A stretch of 64,000 nucleotides of DNA from positions 1 to 64,000 of the forward strand of contig JAFGSB010000158.1 of NCBI GenBank assembly GCA_016934825.1, in the 5' to 3' direction. This stretch comes from Candidatus Zhuqueibacterota bacterium (GTDB lineage: Bacteria > Zhuqueibacterota > Zhuqueibacteria > Residuimicrobiales > Krinioviventaceae). Below the pieces are notes generated by a model. That model searched no databases, was not told the DNA's origin, and saw only the letters and a program-made list of their open reading frames with translations. The position numbers were made by a program, and so were the translations under genes. Of this stretch, positions 1 to 7,979 are shown piece by piece; position 1 is the first letter of the stretch, and each line of letters begins with the position of its first letter.

Positions 1-48
1 ATAATGACCGGTATTTACCGGATATAAAAGATAATTATTGCAATATAT

Positions 49-1617
49 ATGGTAGAAATGAAAAAAATCCGTTCATATAAAATCAAATTATTTATTGTTT
101 TTATAATTGTTTCAATTATTATTGGACTGAAAATACCGCAGCACATTGTTTACGGCGCGCAGAAGGTCTATAACAAGTGGATGATTCTCACCATGATTCT
201 GGATAAAATTGAACGCCACTATATAGATGATACGAATTCCGATGAGTTGTTAATAAATGCGATTAACGGTATGCTGTCCGGTCTTGATCCCTATTCTGTT
301 TATCTGACACCGGAAGAGTATAAAAACAGGGAAAGTAAATATTTAGGTTTTATCGGACTGGGTTTAAAAGTCAAATACCTGAATGACAATTATGTAATTG
401 TAAGCGTAATAGATAAAAGTCCGGCATTTATTGCAGGATTATATGTCAGTGATATCATTTTGGAGATCGATGGGAAAAAAATAAAAAATTTAAAAATAGA
501 TCAGGTCGAGGCATTGCTTCAGGGACCTGAAAATACAAAAGTCAATATATTGGTCAGCAGGGCCGGTCAACCCAATCCGCAAAGCTTTACCGTGAACAGA
601 CGATATATTAATATTAAGAGTATTCCTTGCGCGTTTATGATAGATAATACGACCGGTTATATCAAAATAACACATTTTGTGGAATCAACCCCGCACGAAC
701 TGGATGAAGCTTTTAAATTGTTGCAAACTAAGGGTATGAATAAATTATTGTTGGATTTGCGGGAAAATAGCGGCGGGGCGTTCAAATCGGGTGTCGACGT
801 TGCTGATCGGTTTATTTCGGGCGGGAAACTTATTGTCTTCACCAGAGGAAAAAATTCACAGGCGGCGGTAAAATACGTTGCAACATCCGGGTTTACTTTA
901 CCTGAGATGCCTTTAATTATACTGGTCAATGGTGGAACGGCAAGTGTTGCTGAAATTGTCGCTGCAGCGATTCAGGATTGGGACAGGGGATTGCTGCTTG
1001 GGAGCACCACATATGGTAAAGCGCTTGTACAAACCGAATTTCCATTTCAGGATGGTTCGGCATTATTATTAACAACCGCGATATACTATACTCCTTTGGG
1101 AAGAATGATCCAACGCGATTTGGACACAGTTGTTGATAAACCAGGCAAAGAAACAACCAAAGCGTTATCCAAAACCGGTAAATGGACCGAGTTTAAAACA
1201 CCCGGAGGACGAATCGTATACGAAGGAAACGGCTTACGTCCGGATTTTTTTTTAACGGAAAACAAAAATATAATTTCACAATTTGTTTATAAACTTTATG
1301 CTCGAAATCTTTTTTTCAGTTTTGCCGAAAAATATATAAAGGAACATCCCGATGTAGAAGCCGCGGAGGATTATTTTTCCGATTTTTTTATAACTGATGC
1401 GATATTGAACGAATTTTTGGCTTTTGTTAAAAAATCCGGTTTCGGGTTTTCCGAAGGTGATGTGAATAAGAATAAACTGTCTTTAAAACGGGCGCTTAAA
1501 CAGGAAATTGCTTTTATATTATGGGGCATTGATGGCGCCATTCATGTTGCGGCCCAGGAAGACCCTCAGATAAAGGAATGTATAGTTTATTTTGACAAGG
1601 CAAAAAGTTTATTGTAA
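49..1617 (+). CDS. S41 family C-terminal processing protease (CtpA-like)
   Basis: Serine protease of the tail-specific (CTP/Tsp) family, acting in the periplasm on C-termini of substrate proteins. The 522-residue product has an N-terminal membrane anchor or signal segment (about residues 11-30), a PDZ domain (about 95-180) and the S41 catalytic domain. Ser299 in GGTASVAEI and Lys324 in TYGKALVQ form the expected Ser-Lys dyad, 25 residues apart as in the family. The C-terminal 130 residues are an extension of unclear role. The ATG at 58 (MKKIRSYK) is an equally good start, since neither ATG has a strong ribosome site. The next gene lies 280 bp downstream behind its own candidate promoter, so this gene probably ends its own transcript. 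Family assignment is firm; the substrate is unknown. Confidence 0.93.
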   Translation: MVEMKKIRSYKIKLFIVFIIVSIIIGLKIPQHIVYGAQKVYNKWMILTMILDKIERHYIDDTNSDELLINAINGMLSGLDPYSVYLTPEEYKNRESKYLGFIGLGLKVKYLNDNYVIVSVIDKSPAFIAGLYVSDIILEIDGKKIKNLKIDQVEALLQGPENTKVNILVSRAGQPNPQSFTVNRRYINIKSIPCAFMIDNTTGYIKITHFVESTPHELDEAFKLLQTKGMNKLLLDLRENSGGAFKSGVDVADRFISGGKLIVFTRGKNSQAAVKYVATSGFTLPEMPLIILVNGGTASVAEIVAAAIQDWDRGLLLGSTTYGKALVQTEFPFQDGSALLLTTAIYYTPLGRMIQRDLDTVVDKPGKETTKALSKTGKWTEFKTPGGRIVYEGNGLRPDFFLTENKNIISQFVYKLYARNLFFSFAEKYIKEHPDVEAAEDYFSDFFITDAILNEFLAFVKKSGFGFSEGDVNKNKLSLKRALKQEIAFILWGIDGAIHVAAQEDPQIKECIVYFDKAKSLL

Positions 1618-1822
1618 TAATCACCTGTGTGCAGTAAACGTAATCTCGTTCCCGGTCTGGTTTGCGTGTTCAATAATATGAAACGGTTAATTCCGGGATT
1701 ATAAATTTATAAAGTCAATATCAAATATGTCGGAATTCTGCTGCAAAAAACAGTCAGGTCGAAACACCAAGGGTAAAGCGGACAACATTTGAAAAATCGA
1801 TGAATTTATATAATAAAATTTC

Positions 1823-1851
1823 TTGACTATCAAATCTGTAAATTGTAAGTT
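1823..1851 (+). promoter_or_regulatory. Candidate promoter of gcvPB
   Basis: TTGACT at 1823-1828 and TAAGTT at 1846-1851 are separated by 17 bp, in the gap before gcvPB. The -35 box is good but the -10 box is weak. The rest of the 281-base gap (1618-1898) shows only a weak inverted CCCGG/CCGGG pair near 1650-1700 and no glycine riboswitch. Confidence 0.4.
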
Positions 1852-1898
1852 ATTTGTTAAATAATTTTAAAAAAATTGGGATTTCAGGAGACGGTTTC

Positions 1899-3350
1899 AT
1901 GTCCTCAAAATTAATATTTGAGTCAGGTTCGGAAGGGCAGAGTGGGTGTCATTTACCGGACATTGATGTACCGGAAAAGACAATCAATGATTTAATACCT
2001 CAAAAGTATCTGCGAAATAATGCAGCGCGTTTACCCGAAGTGAGTGAACCGGAAGTTGTTCGTCATTTTGTTAATTTATCCGCTTTAAATCATCATGTCG
2101 ATAAATCTTTTTATCCATTGGGTTCCTGCACAATGAAATATAATCCGAAAATCAATGAGGAGACGCAGGGACTAAAAGGATTCAGCGCCCTGCATCCTCA
2201 TCAACTGGAGGAGACAACCCAGGGTGCCATGCAATTGCTTTATGAAATGGCGGAATACTTGTGTGAGATTTCTGGATTGTCCGCCGTAACATTACAACCA
2301 TCCGCGGGCGCTCATGGAGAATTGACAGGTTTGATGATAATCAGGGCATATCATGATTTCAAAGGAACCCGGCGTAAATTCGTACTGATACCCGATTCCG
2401 CACACGGAACAAATCCCGCAAGTGTTACAATTTCAGGTTATGAACCGGTCAAGATCCGGTCGAACGAAGCCGGTTTGGTAGATTTGGAGGATGTTAAATC
2501 AAAACTTAATGAGGACACGGCGGCGTTTATGTTAACAAATCCCAATACGCTCGGGATATTTGAGACACAGACGGCGGAACTGGCAAAAATGATCCATGAT
2601 GCCGGCGCACTGTTATATATGGACGGCGCTAATCTGAACGCCCTGCTCGGACTTGTACGTCCGGGTGATCTGGGTTTTGATGTGGTTCATTTCAATCTAC
2701 ATAAAACATTTTCCACACCGCATGGCGGCGGTGGTCCCGGGTCCGGCCCCGTGGGAGTTTCTGCATTATTAAAGGATTTCCTGCCGATTCCATGTGTTAA
2801 AAAAGAAAATGATATATATTCCCTGTTATGCGATAACAAAAATACAATCGGTAAAGTCAGTTCTTTTTATGGGAATTTTGGAATTATCGTTCGAGCTTAT
2901 ACCTATATCAGAATGCTGGGGGGAAAAGGATTAAGAGAAGTCAGCAAAGGCGCGTTGATCAATGCCAATTATCTGTTAAGTTTGTTAAAGGAGCATTACG
3001 AATTACCCTATAAAAAAACCCCGATGCACGAATTCGTATTGTCCGGTAACAGGCAAAAGGAATACGGAGTCAAAACGCTGGATATTGCAAAAAGAATGCT
3101 TGATTACGGAGTACATGCGCCAACGGTTTATTTCCCGTTAATTGTGTCCGAAGCTCTAATGATCGAACCAACCGAGACGGAAAGCAAGGCATCGTTGGAG
3201 GATTTTGCCAATATTATGATAAAGATCGCCGGGGAAGCGGAAAAAAATCCGGAGTTGTTAAAAGAAGCTCCCGTTACTACCCCGGTGGCGCGGTTGAATG
3301 AGGCTTTGGCGGCGCGTAATTTGAACGTTCGTTTTAATTTTCAGGATTAA
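1899..3350 (+). CDS. gcvPB: Glycine dehydrogenase (decarboxylating) subunit 2
   Basis: PLP-containing half of the two-subunit P-protein of the glycine cleavage system. It decarboxylates glycine and passes the aminomethyl group to the lipoyl arm of GcvH. The PLP lysine is K269 in NLHKTFS, followed by the glycine-rich [11 protein letters not shown]. At 483 residues the length is normal for GcvPB. The start at 1899 is chosen because CAGGAG lies 8 bp upstream; an upstream in-frame TTG at 1854 would add 15 residues unlike the family. The partner subunit gcvPA and the carrier gcvH lie about 21 kb downstream (23918-25664), and no gcvT or lpd is in the window. A receiver-GGDEF gene follows after about 45 bp. 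Confidence 0.95.
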   Translation: MSSKLIFESGSEGQSGCHLPDIDVPEKTINDLIPQKYLRNNAARLPEVSEPEVVRHFVNLSALNHHVDKSFYPLGSCTMKYNPKINEETQGLKGFSALHPHQLEETTQGAMQLLYEMAEYLCEISGLSAVTLQPSAGAHGELTGLMIIRAYHDFKGTRRKFVLIPDSAHGTNPASVTISGYEPVKIRSNEAGLVDLEDVKSKLNEDTAAFMLTNPNTLGIFETQTAELAKMIHDAGALLYMDGANLNALLGLVRPGDLGFDVVHFNLHKTFSTPHGGGGPGSGPVGVSALLKDFLPIPCVKKENDIYSLLCDNKNTIGKVSSFYGNFGIIVRAYTYIRMLGGKGLREVSKGALINANYLLSLLKEHYELPYKKTPMHEFVLSGNRQKEYGVKTLDIAKRMLDYGVHAPTVYFPLIVSEALMIEPTETESKASLEDFANIMIKIAGEAEKNPELLKEAPVTTPVARLNEALAARNLNVRFNFQD

Positions 3351-3395
3351 TATCCATAACAAGTTTTAATTATGAATACTATCAAGAGGTAAATT

Positions 3396-4352
3396 ATTTT
3401 AGATAAAACCGAAACAGGCAAGCGGGCGCATATATTAATTGTTGACGACCTGCCCGCGAACATAAAATTACTTCATTCGTTTTTATCCTTGAACTATGAT
3501 ATCACTGTCGCAAGTTCCGGGCAACAAACTATTTCAATAGTCGAAAAATCCAAACCCGATTTGATATTACTTGATGTCATGATGCCTGATTTGAATGGTT
3601 TTGATACATGCCGGTTAATAAAGAATAATGATAAAAATTTTTATATACCGATAATTCTGGTTACCGCCTTAAATGAAGTCGAAGATAAAATTAAAGGAAT
3701 TGAGGCCGGTGCGGATGATTTTATTACCAAACCGGTTAATAAGCATGAACTGTTATCGCGGGTAAAATCATTATTGCGAATTAAATCGCTGCATGACGAA
3801 CTTCAGGAAAAAGTGATCCTGCTGGAAGATGCGAAAGAGACGTTACGGCAACTGGCAATAAAGGACGGTCTGACTAACCTGTACAATCACCGTTACTTTA
3901 AGGATGCCATTAATAATGAAATTGAACGCGCCAAACGAAATCATACTCAATTTTCTCTGATTATGTTTGATATCGATTATTTTAAAAATTATAATGATAC
4001 GAACGGTCATTTAGCCGGTGACGATGTTTTACGTATTATTGCAGAACTAGTACAAAGAAATATACGCAGTATTGATGTTGCCGCCCGGTATGGGGGCGAA
4101 GAATTTGCGCTTATTTTCCCGGAAACGAACAAAACAGCGGCTAAGTTCATAGCAAATAAAATAAAAAATCTGATTGATGGTTACAAGTTTTATAATGAAG
4201 CATCTCAGCCTAACGGAAAAATATCCATTAGTGTGGGTGTTGCTACCTACCCGATTAACGGAACTTCAATCGAAGAATTAATTGACTGCGCCGATAGAAG
4301 ACTATATATAGCAAAAGCAAAAGGAAAAAATCAGGTCATTGATGAAGGTTAA
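3396..4352 (+). CDS. Receiver-GGDEF response regulator (diguanylate cyclase)
   Basis: Two-domain PleD/WspR-like protein making cyclic di-GMP. The receiver has the acidic pair (ILIVDD), phospho-acceptor Asp in LLDVMMPD and Lys in ITKP; a short linker leads to a GGDEF domain with an intact GGEEF active site. RSID lies five residues before it and matches the RxxD product-inhibition site. The start is a problem. The first usual start (TTG 3489) would remove the first strand and acidic pair of the receiver, yet coding clearly continues upstream to about 3402 with no ATG/GTG/TTG before the in-frame stop TAA at 3390. AAGAGG at 3384-3389 positions an ATT (3396) as a possible start, giving 318 residues. 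A histidine kinase follows after 8 bp and is the likely partner. Confidence 0.85.
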   Translation: MLDKTETGKRAHILIVDDLPANIKLLHSFLSLNYDITVASSGQQTISIVEKSKPDLILLDVMMPDLNGFDTCRLIKNNDKNFYIPIILVTALNEVEDKIKGIEAGADDFITKPVNKHELLSRVKSLLRIKSLHDELQEKVILLEDAKETLRQLAIKDGLTNLYNHRYFKDAINNEIERAKRNHTQFSLIMFDIDYFKNYNDTNGHLAGDDVLRIIAELVQRNIRSIDVAARYGGEEFALIFPETNKTAAKFIANKIKNLIDGYKFYNEASQPNGKISISVGVATYPINGTSIEELIDCADRRLYIAKAKGKNQVIDEG

Positions 4353-4360
4353 ATAAATAT

Positions 4361-5827
4361 ATGACGAATTGGATCAATCAGCAAATAAAGAGTAAGTTGT
4401 TTCGTAAATTGTTACTGGCAATTATGATTGCATCCATGATTCCGGTTATCACTTTGATATTGTTTACCCTTTTTGGTAATTATTTTATAACCGGAAATGG
4501 TATGCTTTCTGTTTTTATGATTATACTTGGTATTATATTATTTGCATTATTACTTGCCGGTGTTGTTGCGTTTTATATTTCCCGTTATATCACAACCCCG
4601 ATTGCCGAATTCACACAAAGTGCTACGGAAATCGCCAGGGGTAATTTTTCTCAAAAAATAAATGTGATTTCGGATAATGAAATCGGTAAACTGGCCAAAC
4701 TGTTCAATTATATGACCACCGAAATCCGTCGATTGAATGAAATGAATTTGGCGCAAATAATCGCCGAACGCAACAAAACACAAACCATTATTAAACACAT
4801 TGCCGATGGCGTTATTGTAACCGATCCGAATTTAAAAATACTCATTCTGAATTCTACTGCTGAAAGATGGTTTGATCTGCAGGAAGGGCAGGCGCTGGAA
4901 AAACCCATTAATCAATCTATTGAAGAACCGAAACTATTGCATTTGATCCATGAAGCAACTGAAAATAATTTTTCCGAGTTGCCCTCCGTAGAAATTGAAG
5001 TCAAGGGAAAAAACAGCTGGAAACCGAGAATATTACAGGCAAACGCCGCACGTGTTATGCATGCGACCGAAGGACTGATCGGCATCGCAACTATTTTGCG
5101 TGATATCACCGAGCAAAAAGAGATAGATCGTATGAAAACCGAACTCGTTTCCATGGTTGCCCATGAATTGAGATCTCCCTTGACCAGTATTTCCGGTTTC
5201 AGTGAACTGGCGCTCGATCCTGAAATCGATAAAGAACAATCCATTGAATATGCGAATATTATACACAAAGAAGCCATCCGGCTGGGCGATTTGATAAATA
5301 AGTTCCTGGATATTTCCCGAATCGAATCGGGCCGGATACAACCACAGAAATCCAGGGTGGACCTTGTCGAAACAGTTCAAATGGTTCTTGGTAACAATTC
5401 TTATCTGGCAGATCAAAAGAATATTGTCGTTGATTTTCATGAACCCGATTCGCCGACTTTTATCGATGCGGATAGCGGAATGATGGAACAGATCATTTTA
5501 AACCTGTTTTCCAACGCGGTAAAATATAGCCCCGATAACAGTAAGGTAGATATTCTACTCAAAAGTAATGATACTTTTGTAATCCTGCAGGTTAAAGATC
5601 AGGGATTCGGTATTCCGGAAAAGGACCTGCAAAATATTTTTGATAAATTCTACCGGGTTACCGATAATGAAAAGGTACGGGCTGTAAACGGTTCCGGATT
5701 GGGATTGTCACTCGTGAAACAACTGGTGGAAATACATAACGGCAAGATAAAAGTGGAAAGTCAGCTTGGATTCGGTTCAATATTTTCTATTTTTTTACCG
5801 GCTTTGGAAAAAGATATGATAATTTAA
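4361..5827 (+). CDS. Membrane sensor histidine kinase (HAMP-PAS-HisKA-HATPase)
   Basis: 488-residue inner-membrane kinase. Two transmembrane segments (about 18-38 and 48-72) have almost no periplasmic loop between them, so the signal is probably sensed in the membrane or cytoplasm. They are followed by HAMP (about 73-125), a PAS domain (about 140-250), a HisKA dimerisation domain with phospho-acceptor His268 in VAHELRSP, and a HATPase domain with the N box (NLFSNAVKYS), G1 (DQGFGIPE) and G2 (GSGLGLSL). All catalytic motifs are intact. It sits between two receiver genes (8 bp and 46 bp away), so one or both are likely substrates. Hybrid PhoR/WalK-like architecture; the stimulus cannot be read from sequence. 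Confidence 0.93.
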   Translation: MTNWINQQIKSKLFRKLLLAIMIASMIPVITLILFTLFGNYFITGNGMLSVFMIILGIILFALLLAGVVAFYISRYITTPIAEFTQSATEIARGNFSQKINVISDNEIGKLAKLFNYMTTEIRRLNEMNLAQIIAERNKTQTIIKHIADGVIVTDPNLKILILNSTAERWFDLQEGQALEKPINQSIEEPKLLHLIHEATENNFSELPSVEIEVKGKNSWKPRILQANAARVMHATEGLIGIATILRDITEQKEIDRMKTELVSMVAHELRSPLTSISGFSELALDPEIDKEQSIEYANIIHKEAIRLGDLINKFLDISRIESGRIQPQKSRVDLVETVQMVLGNNSYLADQKNIVVDFHEPDSPTFIDADSGMMEQIILNLFSNAVKYSPDNSKVDILLKSNDTFVILQVKDQGFGIPEKDLQNIFDKFYRVTDNEKVRAVNGSGLGLSLVKQLVEIHNGKIKVESQLGFGSIFSIFLPALEKDMII

Positions 5828-5873
5828 TTGTTGTATCTGTATTTTTATGTATTATATTTAATGATAAGAACAA

Positions 5874-6563
5874 ATGTTGTATATTTCGGGTTTAAAAATG
5901 AAAAAATACAAGTTGTTGTTAATTGATGATAATGTGGATATGCTGCTCATTGGTAAACGAATTTTTGGGCGGGCAAATTATGATTTTTACACCGCCAGAA
6001 ACGGACAGGAGGGACTGGAAACAGCAAAATTTCACAAACCGGATATCATCATTTTGGATTTTATTCTCCCGGATATAAACGGTATGCAGTTTATAAAAAT
6101 ATTATCTACATCACAGCAGTACTCGTCTATCAGGAATATCCCGATCATTATTTTAACGGCCAAGGCTGAAGAAATTGAAAATTTTGAAGAATGTTATAAA
6201 ATGGGTTTACGCGCTTTTTTGAACAAACCATTCGGACACCGCGAATTGGTGAATGTGGTAGATAATATCGTGCGATTGTCAAAATTGGAACATCAATCAC
6301 CTCAAAATGGTACACCCGCACCCAAGCTGAATCACTTTGGTGAGAGACTGGCGGAATCGGAATGGGTGGAAGATTTAAAGATCGCAAACTCTACAATTGT
6401 AAGTTTGTGTAAACAATTGTACGATAACGAAATGTCCAATTTAACGGAACAGCAAAAAATGGACGTTCATGCCATATATAACAGCAGCAAACGGATGACA
6501 AAACTGATTAATGAAAGAAAAATTAGCGCCGGCCCGATTGTAGACAACTCTTTTTCAATCTAA
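5874..6563 (+). CDS. Receiver-domain protein without a recognised output domain
   Basis: 229 residues. An N-terminal CheY-like receiver (about 10-135) has the LLLIDDN acidic pair, phospho-acceptor Asp in IILDFILPD and Lys in FLNKPFG. The remaining 90 residues are mostly helical with no DNA-binding or enzymatic domain I recognise, so it may act by protein contact or as a phosphate sink for the kinase just upstream. ATG 5898 (MKKYKLLLIDD) is an alternative start. The stop codon overlaps the stop of the convergent aminopeptidase gene by 4 bp, and a terminator hairpin for this operon lies inside that gene. Confidence 0.85.
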   Translation: MLYISGLKMKKYKLLLIDDNVDMLLIGKRIFGRANYDFYTARNGQEGLETAKFHKPDIIILDFILPDINGMQFIKILSTSQQYSSIRNIPIIILTAKAEEIENFEECYKMGLRAFLNKPFGHRELVNVVDNIVRLSKLEHQSPQNGTPAPKLNHFGERLAESEWVEDLKIANSTIVSLCKQLYDNEMSNLTEQQKMDVHAIYNSSKRMTKLINERKISAGPIVDNSFSI

Positions 6564-7513
6564 TCCAGCAATAATCGACCTTTTTCGATTATTCTTTTTC
6601 CCTTCACCTCCACTGTGGCCTTATAAACAATCCCATGTAACGACATATCCATATCCGAAATTTCATCATTGATTGAATTGTGACCCAGCCTGATATAGAC
6701 GTTGCCGAGAACCTTTTCATCTTCCGTGGGATTTCCACATATTTTCGCCACATCATTTGTACCAATTCCGAATTCAATTACATAGCGGCTCTTTGATCCG
6801 AGCTGCGCAAGTTTTTGTCTCAGATGTTTCGCGGAATGACCGCCCTTGATGCGAGCCGCCCGGCCTTCCCTGATGTATAAAATCAGTTTTTCGGGGTCCT
6901 CTCTGTCGTATTTCATTCCGCTGTCGACAACCAATTCTCCTTCGGTTTTTCCCGCTTCGGGAGTGATACAGGCCACCCCGGCCGGTAAATGGGAAAATGT
7001 TCCCGGTATATTGATTAATCCGGTTTCGGCATAGCCATGATGGTTTTCTATTGGAATCTGCAGCCTTGTCCCGTTTGCTGAAATGACATTTACAATTTTG
7101 GCAATTGATAATATATCGCTCAATTTTTTGCTTAACCGGTTTATTTTTTTAAAATCCGTATTTGCAAATCTTATGAATGTCGGTTTCGTGATATTGGGCA
7201 AACTAACAATGCGAGTGCCGGTCTGATTTGCTTTGATACGAGCTTCCATTGGAGAAATGGACGGAGTTGTTACGGCAATGATAATGTCCATATCCTGTAT
7301 AAAATTTGTGACCGAAGCATGAATCCCGATTCGGTGAAAATTTTTTGGCAAGAAAAATATATAAGTATATTTTGTTTTTTTTAAGCATTCTTTATAAAGC
7401 AGTTGGGCAATATCCAGATATGGTTCGGTGACCAGGATGAGGACCGATTCACCTTTTTTTACCTCAAGACATCTATTGATTACGGATTGTGCGGACTTTT
7501 CGGGTTTAGTCAT
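6560..7513 (-). CDS. M29-like (aminopeptidase T / COG2309) family protein
   Basis: 317-residue cytosolic protein resembling the C-terminal metal-binding part of aminopeptidase T. Recognisable blocks are PAGVACITPEAGKTEGEL, EFGIGTN, YIRLGHN and the terminal block ending YKATVEVKG. Bona fide M29 enzymes have an H-x-D pair shortly before KPTV; here the same place reads SLHGIVYKATV, so metal binding may be altered and aminopeptidase activity is not certain. It is the last gene of a minus-strand set (OPT transporter, PqqD-like protein, this gene), which suggests peptide metabolism. The 3' end overlaps the convergent receiver gene by 4 bp. Confidence 0.75.
   Translation of the reverse strand: MTKPEKSAQSVINRCLEVKKGESVLILVTEPYLDIAQLLYKECLKKTKYTYIFFLPKNFHRIGIHASVTNFIQDMDIIIAVTTPSISPMEARIKANQTGTRIVSLPNITKPTFIRFANTDFKKINRLSKKLSDILSIAKIVNVISANGTRLQIPIENHHGYAETGLINIPGTFSHLPAGVACITPEAGKTEGELVVDSGMKYDREDPEKLILYIREGRAARIKGGHSAKHLRQKLAQLGSKSRYVIEFGIGTNDVAKICGNPTEDEKVLGNVYIRLGHNSINDEISDMDMSLHGIVYKATVEVKGKRIIEKGRLLLD
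6570..6599 (+). terminator. Intrinsic terminator nested in the convergent gene
   Basis: AATAATCGA (6570-6578) and TCGATTATT (6585-6593) form a 9-bp stem with a 6-base loop, followed by CTTTTTC. It directly follows the stop of the receiver gene and lies within the last codons of the minus-strand aminopeptidase. No T-tract follows on the opposite strand, so it should stop plus-strand transcription only. Confidence 0.6.
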
Positions 7514-7577
7514 AATTTGTACACACTAAAATAATACTGCTGCTGACACTAATTTTAATCGTATTTAGGAAAAGGCT

Positions 7578-7979
7578 TTATTTTATAAGACTTTTATTTA
7601 ATGTATTGTTCAGAGTGTCTTGTCCGGGCGTAACCGAACACTCATGATCCAATATTATAAATTTGTTTTGTGCCAATGAATTCACAAACAGACTCAATCT
7701 TTGAAACACGGGTTCTATTTTCTGTCCGTATTTATCAGTCAAAGCGTCGCCGATTTTTTGTACGTTGTTTGAACCATCAATCTGGTTCCATACAAAACTG
7801 CCGAATTCATCTAATTTAACCTGATAGTCCGGCCGTTTCGTTACCGGGCCAAATAATTTTGCCCAAAAAGGGCTTTTAAACTTTGGCGATAACAAAATGA
7901 CCAGACCATCATCATTTAGTTTCCACTTTACGTTATGTTTTGGATATAACTCTAATAAATTTAGACTTTTATTTTTCAT
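7578..7979 (-). CDS. PqqD-like protein
   Basis: 133 residues. The central part (VKLDEFGSFVWNQIDGSNN, then a helical segment ending in a hydrophobic LFVNSLAQNKFIIL) has the layout of the PqqD/RRE winged-helix fold that binds precursor peptides in RiPP maturation. No radical-SAM enzyme or obvious precursor peptide lies nearby. The start overlaps the end of the OPT transporter gene by 11 bp, so the two are translationally coupled; the aminopeptidase-like gene follows after 64 bp. The function in this setting is unknown; peptide binding linked to transport is a guess. Confidence 0.72.
   Translation of the reverse strand: MKNKSLNLLELYPKHNVKWKLNDDGLVILLSPKFKSPFWAKLFGPVTKRPDYQVKLDEFGSFVWNQIDGSNNVQKIGDALTDKYGQKIEPVFQRLSLFVNSLAQNKFIILDHECSVTPGQDTLNNTLNKSLIK

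Noticed and set aside
1618-1898. Possible glycine riboswitch before gcvPB
   Set aside because: I looked for the GGAGAG-type tandem aptamer pattern and did not see it; only a weak promoter is present.
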